From NCBI GenBank assembly GCA_963663975.2, contig CAXXRA010000006.1, positions 1 through 64,000 of the forward strand: 64,000 nt of DNA, given 5' to 3'. Numbering within the stretch: position 1 is the first letter of the stretch; the number at the start of each line of letters is the position of its first letter. The position numbers and the translations under genes were made by a program. Source of the DNA: JANQRX01 sp963663975 (GTDB taxonomy: Bacteria > Pseudomonadota > Alphaproteobacteria > Rhizobiales > Kaistiaceae). The notes under the pieces are model-generated. The model had not been told where the DNA came from, did not search any database, and saw only the letters and a list, made by a program, of their open reading frames with translations. Shown here in pieces: positions 52,824-60,056 of this stretch.

Positions 52824-54080
52824 ATGAGGAAACTGGCCATTGGTATCGCATCGGCGGCAACCGCCGCGTTGCTTGTGACAGGTGCGTGGGCGGACATTAC
52901 GGTCGCCGTACCGAACGGCAGCGAAGGCGATGGTCTGCGGGGCGCGGCGGCGGACTACACCGCTGCCACCGGCATCGGTGTGGAGATCGTCCAGGCGCCC
53001 TACAACAATTTGTTCGAGAGGGCCGCAAATGCCGCAGCCACGGAATCCGGCGTCTTCGACATTGTGCTCATGGACGACCCGTGGATCCCGTTCTTCGCCG
53101 AGAACGGCTACCTCGAAGAGCTGACGGACCTCTTCAACGCGATGGGTCTGCCCGGTCCCGACAGCGATTTTCTATCGAAGTCGCTGGCGGTGTGCCGCAA
53201 TCCCTACAACTCCGGGCCGTTCGTCTGCCTGCCCTATGTCGGCAACGCGCAGATGTTCTTCTACGATCCTGATAAGTTCGCCGCTGCCGGCGTTTCGGGC
53301 GATCCCACCACCTGGGAGGACGTGATCATGGCCGCGACGGCGATCACCGCCGATGGCGGCGGACGGCAACACGGCTATGTCTTCCGTGGCGCCGAGGGTA
53401 ATCCGGTGGTGGCCGACTTCATGCCGATCTTCTGGTCCTATGGCGCCAGCATGTTCAACGCCGACAGGTCGACGGTGACGGTGGATTCGCCAGAGGCGGC
53501 AGCGGCCATGGACACCTTCATGCGGCTGAAGGAAGCGTCCCCGCGCGGGGTCGAGAGCTACGCTGCCGACGAGGTCGGCCGGGCGATTGCCGGTGGCACC
53601 GCTGCCTCCTCGATCAACTGGCCCAACTGGGTTGCGACCTTCGAAGATCCCGACGAGAGCCGCGTTGTCGGCAAGATCGCGAACACCGCGATCCCCGGCG
53701 GGACCCATGCGGGAAGCTCCGAGATCGGCCACTGGACCATGGGGATCATGGCCAGTTCCGAGAACATACAGGAAGCGTTCGACTTCATGGTGTGGGCAAC
53801 GTCGGCCGAGCAGATCAAGATCTCGGCAGGGCGGGGCAACCCGCCGGTTCGCTTCTCGGTGTTCACCGATCCGGAATTGACGGCCCAGGACCAGTTCCGC
53901 CACTATCCCAACCTGATGACCGCGATCCAATACTCCACGCCGCGCCCGCGCCACCCCAAATGGCCGGAAATTGAAAACGCGTTCGGTGTCGAGTTGTCGA
54001 AAGCGGTTGCCGGCGTGATCACGCCGGCCGAGGCGCTTGCCAACGCCCAAAAGGAGATCGAAGCGATCGTAGCGCGCTAG
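52824..54080 (+). CDS. Sugar ABC transporter substrate-binding protein (CUT1 type)
   Basis: 418 residues with a classic signal peptide (KLAIGIASAATAALLVTGAW, cleaved near AWA-D). The mature part has FDIVLMDDPWIPFFAENGYL, CLPYVGNAQMFFYDPDKF and TWEDVIMAATAI, the hallmarks of extracellular solute-binding family 1 (maltose/polyol type). A GGGAGGAAGAG ribosome site precedes the ATG. It leads the operon 52824-58770 and captures the sugar in the periplasm for the two permeases. No lipobox. Ligand unknown. Confidence 0.92.
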   Translation: MRKLAIGIASAATAALLVTGAWADITVAVPNGSEGDGLRGAAADYTAATGIGVEIVQAPYNNLFERAANAAATESGVFDIVLMDDPWIPFFAENGYLEELTDLFNAMGLPGPDSDFLSKSLAVCRNPYNSGPFVCLPYVGNAQMFFYDPDKFAAAGVSGDPTTWEDVIMAATAITADGGGRQHGYVFRGAEGNPVVADFMPIFWSYGASMFNADRSTVTVDSPEAAAAMDTFMRLKEASPRGVESYAADEVGRAIAGGTAASSINWPNWVATFEDPDESRVVGKIANTAIPGGTHAGSSEIGHWTMGIMASSENIQEAFDFMVWATSAEQIKISAGRGNPPVRFSVFTDPELTAQDQFRHYPNLMTAIQYSTPRPRHPKWPEIENAFGVELSKAVAGVITPAEALANAQKEIEAIVAR

Positions 54081-54095
54081 CGTTCTTAGCGAGTA

Positions 54096-54125
54096 GAACG
54101 AGGCCGGGGCCCCTCGGCCTCGTTC
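54096..54125 (+). promoter_or_regulatory. Intercistronic hairpin after the binding-protein gene
   Basis: Perfect 11-base stem GAACGAGGCCG / CGGCCTCGTTC with an eight-base loop and no T run, 15 bases after the stop codon. Such hairpins between binding-protein and permease genes stabilise the upstream mRNA or attenuate read-through, so that binding protein is made in excess. Confidence 0.7.
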
Positions 54126-54159
54126 ATGGTTCATTTGGAAGGCGGGATTCCGACCGGCG

Positions 54160-55080
54160 ATGGCAGTCACCACCGTTTCCCGGGACGCAGCCGTCGCAAG
54201 CGGATCGGCCTTCGAGCGCTGGCGCGAGCGGCGTTTGCCGGTGCTGATGTTGCTGCCGACAGTGGTCATACTCGCCGGCCTGACGCTGTTTCCCACCATC
54301 TACATGTTCAGCCTTGCGTTCCAGAAGTTCAATCCGGACGTCAATGTCGACAATGAATTCGCTGGCCTGGCGAACTTTGCGCGCCTGCTGACGGACGACA
54401 AGTTTCACAACAGCCTGATGAATACGCTGGTGTTCACCGTATCGGCGGTGACCATCGAGTTTCTGCTCGGCCTCGGCCTGGCGTTGCTGCTGGACCGCTA
54501 CATCCGCCGCCTGAACTTCATCAAGACCATCCTGATGATTCCGATGATGCTGCCGCCGATAGCGGTCGCCATCACCTGGAAGCTCATCTACCAGCCTCAA
54601 TTCGGGGTTCTGAACGAGATCATGTTCCAGCTCGGCCTGCCACTCCAGGCGTGGGCCGGCGATATCAATCTCGCCATGCCCGCGGTCATCGTCGCCGATG
54701 TGTGGGAGTGGACGCCATTCATGTTCCTGATGATGCTGGCCGGGCTGGCCAGCCTGCCGGATGAGCCCTACGAGGCGGCCGAGATCGACGGAGCGTCGGC
54801 CTGGCGGCAATTCTGGGACCTGACGCTGCCATTCCTGCAGCCGGTGATCGGCATCGCGCTTCTGCTGCGCATCATGGATGCGCTGCGGCTGTTCGATCTG
54901 GTGTTCATTCTCACCCGCGGCGGCCCGGCCGGGGCCACCGAGACGCTGAGCCTCTATATCTTCAAGGTCGCATTTCGCTTCGTCGACATCGGCTACGCGG
55001 CGGCGATATCGCTGTTCATTCTGATTGCCACGGTGATCTTCAGCACCTGGTTCATCAGACGTATGCGGCTGGTGGATTGA
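54160..55080 (+). CDS. Sugar ABC transporter permease (MalF-like)
   Basis: 306 residues with six hydrophobic segments, the first LLPTVVILAGLTLFPTIYMF. The EAA loop is EAAEIDGASAWRQFWDLTLP. A basic cytoplasmic N-terminus (FERWRERRLP) precedes the first segment. It forms the membrane channel with the next gene, which starts three bases after its stop. Intact. Confidence 0.92.
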   Translation: MAVTTVSRDAAVASGSAFERWRERRLPVLMLLPTVVILAGLTLFPTIYMFSLAFQKFNPDVNVDNEFAGLANFARLLTDDKFHNSLMNTLVFTVSAVTIEFLLGLGLALLLDRYIRRLNFIKTILMIPMMLPPIAVAITWKLIYQPQFGVLNEIMFQLGLPLQAWAGDINLAMPAVIVADVWEWTPFMFLMMLAGLASLPDEPYEAAEIDGASAWRQFWDLTLPFLQPVIGIALLLRIMDALRLFDLVFILTRGGPAGATETLSLYIFKVAFRFVDIGYAAAISLFILIATVIFSTWFIRRMRLVD

Positions 55081-55083
55081 GCC

Positions 55084-55944
55084 ATGGCAGCGCTGCAGAC
55101 CAGGAACCGCGCCCGCGAACGATTGGTGGATGTGATCGCCTATCTGGTGATCGTGCTGGCGTTCGTGATCACGCTATTTCCCATCTACTGGCTCGCACAG
55201 AACTCCTTCAAGAAAAGCCTCGACATCTTTGCAATCCCGCTGGTGTGGTTCGATTTCATTCCTACGCTTCAGCACTATATCGCCGCCTTCATCGACCGGC
55301 CATTTCTCATCTTCGCGCTGAACAGCCTCATCATCGCCTCCGCCACCACCGTGCTGTCGCTGGTCTTCGGCACCATGGCCGGTTACGCGCTCGCCCGGTT
55401 CACCTATTGGGGCAACGTCAAGTTCCACCTGTCGTTCTGGATCCTGTCGACGCGGATGATGCCGCCGATCGTGACGATCATTCCGCTGTTTATCTTTTTC
55501 GGTACCCTCGACCTGCTCAACACCAAGACCGCGGTCGTCATCGCCTACACGGCCTTCAACCTCCCCTTCGTGACGTGGATGATGAAGAGCTACTTCCAGG
55601 AGCTGCCGGTGGAGCTCGAGGAGGCGGCGATCGTCGACGGCGACACCCGCTGGGGTGCTTTCATCCGCATTGCCGTGCCGCTGGCCCGGCCGGGGCTTGC
55701 CGCCACGGCGATCTTCAGCCTTATCCTGGCCTGGAACGAGTTGCTGCTGGCGCTGATCCTGACCGAGACCCAACAGTCGGTGACGCTGCCGATCGGAATC
55801 GCGGGGCGGGTGACCCAGTACACCACCTATTGGGGCGAGATCAGCGCCGCGGGCTTCCTGGCCAGCGTGCCGATCGTGATTTTCGCCTTCATCGTCCAGC
55901 GGCATCTCGTCCGCGGTCTCTCTTTCGGTGCAGTCAAGGGTTGA
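55084..55944 (+). CDS. Sugar ABC transporter permease (MalG-like)
   Basis: 286 residues, six membrane segments from YLVIVLAFVITLFPIYWLAQ onward, EAA loop EEAAIVDGDTRWGAFIRIAV with the following PLARPG. Partner of the MalF-like permease. It is a full-length relative of the stump at 2965-3583. The ATPase gene begins six bases downstream. Confidence 0.92.
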   Translation: MAALQTRNRARERLVDVIAYLVIVLAFVITLFPIYWLAQNSFKKSLDIFAIPLVWFDFIPTLQHYIAAFIDRPFLIFALNSLIIASATTVLSLVFGTMAGYALARFTYWGNVKFHLSFWILSTRMMPPIVTIIPLFIFFGTLDLLNTKTAVVIAYTAFNLPFVTWMMKSYFQELPVELEEAAIVDGDTRWGAFIRIAVPLARPGLAATAIFSLILAWNELLLALILTETQQSVTLPIGIAGRVTQYTTYWGEISAAGFLASVPIVIFAFIVQRHLVRGLSFGAVKG

Positions 55945-55950
55945 TGTTGA

Positions 55951-57012
55951 ATGGCTTCGGTTTCGTTTCATAATGTGGTCAAGAAGTTCGGGGACGTCAC
56001 CGCGGTTCGCGACCTGACCCTGGACGTCGTGGACGAGGAATTCCTGGTCCTGTTGGGGCCGTCCGGTTGCGGCAAGACCACCACGATGAGGATGGTCGCG
56101 GGGCTCGAAGAGGCCACGCAGGGCGAGATTTACATCGCCGATCAGCAGGTCAACGACGTGCTGCCGAAATATCGCGACGTTGCCATGGTGTTCCAGTCCT
56201 ACGCGCTCTATCCGCACTTCAGCGTCGAGGACAATATCGGCTACCCGTTGAAAATCAGGAAGATTCCTGCGGAGGAGCGGAAGGAGCGGGTACTGGAAGC
56301 GGCGCGCAAGGTCGAACTCGAAGATCTCCTGCATCGTCGACCCAGGGAATTGTCCGGCGGTCAGCGCCAGCGTGTTGCCCTGGCCCGGGCGATCGTGCGC
56401 ACGCCGCGCGTGTTCCTGATGGACGAGCCGCTGTCCAACCTTGACGCCAAACTCAGGGTACAGATGCGCTCCGAGCTCAAGCGCTTGCAGCGCGACCTCC
56501 AGGTGACGACCATCTACGTTACCCACGATCAGATCGAGGCCATGACGCTGGCCGACCGGGTGGCGGTGATGAATGAGGGGGTGATCGAACAATTGGGGGC
56601 GCCGAAAGAGATCTACAACGACCCGCAGACCCTGTTCGTGGCCGGTTTCATCGGCTCACCTCCCATGAACCTTGTTTCCGGCGCAGTCGAGAGTGGCGTG
56701 TTCTCCGGATCAGATATTCGCGTGGAAGGACTTGGAAGCGTTTCGGCGGACGATATTGTGATGGGCGTCCGGCCGGAAGACCTCGAGGTTGTTCCCGCCG
56801 ACGACCCCACCGCGAACATCGTCAAGCCGATGTACGCTTTCGAATTGACCGGGGAGAGTTCACTGATCGCCATCCAGGCCGGCAACGTGCTTGTCCATGT
56901 TCGCGCCGACAAGGACTTCGAGGGTGACGTGGATCAGGAGGTTGGTGTCAGGATCAGCCCCGACAAGGTGTTCCTGTTCGATGCGCAGTCCGAGCAGCGT
57001 ATCGCGTTCTAG
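55951..57012 (+). CDS. Sugar ABC transporter ATPase (MalK/UgpC type)
   Basis: 353 residues. Walker A is GPSGCGKTTTMRM near 38-50, the Q-loop is in VFQSYALYPHFSV, the signature is LSGGQRQRVALARA, Walker B is VFLMDEPLSNLDA and the switch His is in TIYVTHDQIEAM. The C-terminal TOBE/OB domain (from about 240: GFIGSPPMNLVSGAVESG) is the MalK-type regulatory part. It energises the two permeases. Its last 32 bases overlap the SUMF1-like gene. Confidence 0.94.
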   Translation: MASVSFHNVVKKFGDVTAVRDLTLDVVDEEFLVLLGPSGCGKTTTMRMVAGLEEATQGEIYIADQQVNDVLPKYRDVAMVFQSYALYPHFSVEDNIGYPLKIRKIPAEERKERVLEAARKVELEDLLHRRPRELSGGQRQRVALARAIVRTPRVFLMDEPLSNLDAKLRVQMRSELKRLQRDLQVTTIYVTHDQIEAMTLADRVAVMNEGVIEQLGAPKEIYNDPQTLFVAGFIGSPPMNLVSGAVESGVFSGSDIRVEGLGSVSADDIVMGVRPEDLEVVPADDPTANIVKPMYAFELTGESSLIAIQAGNVLVHVRADKDFEGDVDQEVGVRISPDKVFLFDAQSEQRIAF

Positions 57013-57790
57013 TGCCGCGCTCGCCGTCGTGATGCTGGCGCCGATCGTCTTTGGTGCGGCGGCCGACGCGACCGATGCGACCGACGCGGCCGACGCAATC
57101 CCCGGCAATGAGCTTGTCGAGGTGCCGGCTGGGACGTTCATTTTCGGGCGTGACGGTGGGCGAGACAATGAGGGCCCGCAAGCCGAGGTCGACCTGCCGG
57201 CTTTCCGGATGCTGCGGACCGAGGTCACCAATGACCAGTACGGCTCGTTCGTGATCGAAACGGGACGGGGCTTGCCGGCCTATGCCGGGCATCCGATCCT
57301 CGGCAAGGGGAACCATCCGGTCGTGGGGGTGAGCTGGCAGGAAGCGGACGGGTTCTGCCGGCACAATGGGCTCACGCTACCCTCCGAGGAGCAGTACGAG
57401 CGGGCGGCGCGCGGCCCGAAGGGAGGTCTGTTTCCGTGGGGTGACGACGGGCCCGGCCCGCAGAGGGTCAATCGTGGTGCGCCCAACTGTTGCGGTGGCG
57501 ATGACGATGACGGTTATTTCTGGACCGCCCCGGTCGGCGCGTTTCCGCAGGGTGCGAGCGTCGAGGGCATCGTCGATTTGATCGGCAATGCCTGGGAGTG
57601 GACGCGCGACTGGTACGCGCCCTATGACGGGCCCGTCGATCCCGAAATCGCGGAGAAATTCAGGGTCCTGCGTGGCGGTTCGTGGAGCAACAGCGGCGAA
57701 CGCCTGAGCACGACCTATCGTCTCGCCTATGATCCGGATTTCCGGTTTGCTGCCAATGGCGGATTCCGATGCGTCGCACCAGCCTTCTGA
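56981..57790 (+). CDS. Exported SUMF1/FGE-fold protein lacking the catalytic cysteine pair
   Basis: 269 residues from the ATG at 56981 inside the end of the ATPase gene, which gives a proper signal peptide (SSAALAVVMLAPIVFGAAAD). The FGE-sulfatase fold runs VEVPAGTFIFGRDGGRDNEG, VTNDQYGSFV, VGVSWQEADGFCRHNGLTLP, GNAWEWTRDWYAP, VLRGGSWSN and GGFRCVAPAF. The active-site Cys pair of true formylglycine-generating enzymes should lie before the last motif; here that stretch reads STTYRLAYDPDF. It is therefore probably a binding or structural relative. Overlaps both neighbours. Confidence 0.8.
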   Translation: MRSPSSVSRSSAALAVVMLAPIVFGAAADATDATDAADAIPGNELVEVPAGTFIFGRDGGRDNEGPQAEVDLPAFRMLRTEVTNDQYGSFVIETGRGLPAYAGHPILGKGNHPVVGVSWQEADGFCRHNGLTLPSEEQYERAARGPKGGLFPWGDDGPGPQRVNRGAPNCCGGDDDDGYFWTAPVGAFPQGASVEGIVDLIGNAWEWTRDWYAPYDGPVDPEIAEKFRVLRGGSWSNSGERLSTTYRLAYDPDFRFAANGGFRCVAPAF

Positions 57791-58770
57791 CAGGTCTGCT
57801 CGTCGCGCTTGCCGCCGCCTCCGGGGCGGTCGCCGAGCCGGTTGGCGCCGAGGGTTTCCGGGTCGAGATTCGACATCTCACCGGAACCCGGCTCTCCGGC
57901 CTGACGGAGAGCGGCTCCGATCTGTTGGTCACCGATCTCGCGTCGGGACGCCTTATCCGCCTACGCCGGGGTCGCGATCCGAGCCCGTTTGGACCATCGC
58001 TTCCGTTTGGCACCGACGTCATCGGCGACCCGAGCGGCCCCTACAAGATCGCGGTACGGGGTGACGATCTCATCGTCGCTCAGGGGTGGGCGGCCGTCGA
58101 CGCGGCCAAGTCCAGCTTCGATCACGCGCTCCTGGCGATCAAACCCGACGGGGTTGTCGAGGTCCTGTCGAATGATTTCTGGAACCCGTTCGAGTTTCTC
58201 CTGGTCGAGGACTCCATCTATGTCATTGATGCCGGACGCAACTCGCTGGAGTTGCTGACTGCCGACGGGCGACGGACAACGCTGCGTAGTTTTCCCCGCC
58301 TGGAGTACGCGAGCGCACGGCTTTCCGAGCTCTCGCCGACTGAATTCACCGATCGCCAGACCTATGAAGTCGACGCGGTGCCGACCGGCCTTGCACGCCT
58401 CGACGGTCGGCTGTTCGTATCGCTGTTCAGCGGGTTCCCGTATCTCGAAGCGGGAGGCGCGGTGGTGTCGTTCAATGCCGACTCGCCAACGCAAGCGATT
58501 CGCCTGGAGGTCGGTCAAATGAATATGCCGGTGGACATCGCTTTCGACGGCGCGGGCCGGCTTCTGGTGGTCGAGCATGGTCGCTTCAGCCAGGATGCCG
58601 GCTTCGAATCGGGGACCGGCCGACTTCTGGAGATCGATTTGGAAACCGGCGAACGGCGAGATGTGGTTACCGGCCTGACGCGCCCGGTCTCGGTGCTGAT
58701 CCGGGCTTCGGGCGAGATCGTCGTGACCGGGCTTGACGGGAGCCTGGTGACCGTGTCGCCTGAAAAATGA
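57769..58770 (+). CDS. ScyD/ScyE-family beta-propeller protein, exported
   Basis: 333 residues. A signal peptide (MRRTSLLTGLLVALAAASGA) is followed by repeated propeller blades such as SGSDLLVTDLASGRLIRL, DSIYVIDAGRNSLELLTADG, DIAFDGAGRLLVVEHG and LLEIDLETGERRDVVTGL. It matches the ScyD/ScyE family of secreted NHL-like propellers. It overlaps the SUMF1-like gene by 22 bases, so the two exported proteins are made together after the sugar transporter. A periplasmic sensing or enzyme role is possible; substrate unknown. Confidence 0.78.
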   Translation: MRRTSLLTGLLVALAAASGAVAEPVGAEGFRVEIRHLTGTRLSGLTESGSDLLVTDLASGRLIRLRRGRDPSPFGPSLPFGTDVIGDPSGPYKIAVRGDDLIVAQGWAAVDAAKSSFDHALLAIKPDGVVEVLSNDFWNPFEFLLVEDSIYVIDAGRNSLELLTADGRRTTLRSFPRLEYASARLSELSPTEFTDRQTYEVDAVPTGLARLDGRLFVSLFSGFPYLEAGGAVVSFNADSPTQAIRLEVGQMNMPVDIAFDGAGRLLVVEHGRFSQDAGFESGTGRLLEIDLETGERRDVVTGLTRPVSVLIRASGEIVVTGLDGSLVTVSPEK

Positions 58771-58860
58771 ACATTATGCCCGCTTCACACCCGACCAGTG
58801 GTCGCATCGGTGCTACAAAGGTGGTTGTCGCCAAACACCGAAAAAGCGGAGGCGGGCGAA

Positions 58861-59051
58861 TGAACTTCATTGTCGGGCTCAAGCTCAAGCGGACGAGGGA
58901 CCGCATGGTGGTCGACGCCGAAGACGCGCTCATCGCCGCTCTCAAGGTCAAGGTCGAGCACCCGGAGGCGGTCATCACCTATGTCCGCCGGCAAAACCGG
59001 CGCGGCGACGCCCGCCACCCGTCGCACGCGCTGGCGGACGAAACCGGTTGA
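58861..59051 (+). CDS. Small conserved-looking protein (63 aa)
   Basis: MNFIVGLKLKRTRDRMVVDA, DALIAALKVKVEHPEAVITY, then VRRQNRRGDARHPSHAL. The start was chosen because GGAGG lies 7 nt upstream of ATG 58861. An alpha/beta pattern with a conserved basic tail. Function unknown; it lies between the sugar operon and the kinase gene. Confidence 0.6.
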
Positions 59052-59153
59052 GGGTGGCTCACAGGCGTGATCCGACCTCCGTCGGCGTGAGCGCGATCGG
59101 CCGGGCGGGTCGGGTCGGTGTGTGTGCGCGGCGTGGCATAAAATAGCCCCCAC

Positions 59154-60056
59154 ATGATCGACTCTCCCGATCTCGCGCCCGCGGACCGCGCCGCTGGGCT
59201 GACCATCTGGACCGGTCCGGTCACCGTCGAACCATTGGCCGGCGGCATCACCAACCGCAACTTCCTGGTAGCCGACGGCGGTGAACGTTTTGTGGTCCGC
59301 ATTGGCCGCGACATACCGGTCCACCACGTGATGCGGTTCAACGAGCGGGCGGCAAGCCGCGCCGCCCACGCCGCCGACATCTCTCCCGAAGTCGTCCACA
59401 CTGAGCCCGGCGTGCTGGTCATGCGCTTCATCGACGGCATGACGTGCACGGCGGAGGACGTGCGCGACCGAGCGCGGCTGGCGAAGGTCGTCACCCTTCT
59501 GAAGCGGGTCCACCATACGATGGCACTTCATCTGCGCGGTCCGCTGCTCGTTTTCTGGGTGTTTCACGTCATTCGCGACTACGCCCACACGCTGGTTGAG
59601 GCCGGCAGCCCGCACGCGGCGCGGCTGGCGGAACTGCGCGAGGCGGCCGGCGAACTGGAGAAGGCGGTGGGGCCGGTCGATCTGGTGTTCGGCCACAACG
59701 ATTTGCTGCCCGGTAATTTCATCGACGACGGTGACCGCGTGTGGCTGATCGACTGGGACTATGCCGGTTTCAACTCGCCGCTTTTCGATCTTGCCAATCT
59801 TGCCTCCAACTGCGCATTCGACCGCGAGCAGGAATCGTGGCTGTTGAGCGAGTATTTCGAGCGCGCCCCGACCGCCGGCCTGCTCAGAAGTTACGGCGCG
59901 ATGAAGTGCGCCTCGCTGTTGCGCGAAGCGATGTGGAGCATGGTGTCCGAGATCCACTCGGACCTCGAATTCGACTATGCCAGCTACACCGCCGACTACC
60001 TCGAGCGTTTTGCCGGCGCGCTGGCCGACCACCGGCGCTCCTCTGCCGGCACATGA
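59154..60056 (+). CDS. Choline/ethanolamine-kinase-like phosphotransferase
   Basis: 300 residues of the aminoglycoside-phosphotransferase/choline-kinase fold. The nucleotide loop region is LAGGITNRNFLV, the Lys-equivalent strand RFVVRIGRD, the catalytic Brenner motif FGHNDLLPGNFI near 183-194 and the metal motif VWLIDWDYAG near 198-207. It transfers ATP phosphate to a small alcohol, by family most often choline. The stop overlaps the start of the FAD/GcvT enzyme, so a linked role in methylated-amine metabolism is plausible. Confidence 0.85.
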   Translation: MIDSPDLAPADRAAGLTIWTGPVTVEPLAGGITNRNFLVADGGERFVVRIGRDIPVHHVMRFNERAASRAAHAADISPEVVHTEPGVLVMRFIDGMTCTAEDVRDRARLAKVVTLLKRVHHTMALHLRGPLLVFWVFHVIRDYAHTLVEAGSPHAARLAELREAAGELEKAVGPVDLVFGHNDLLPGNFIDDGDRVWLIDWDYAGFNSPLFDLANLASNCAFDREQESWLLSEYFERAPTAGLLRSYGAMKCASLLREAMWSMVSEIHSDLEFDYASYTADYLERFAGALADHRRSSAGT

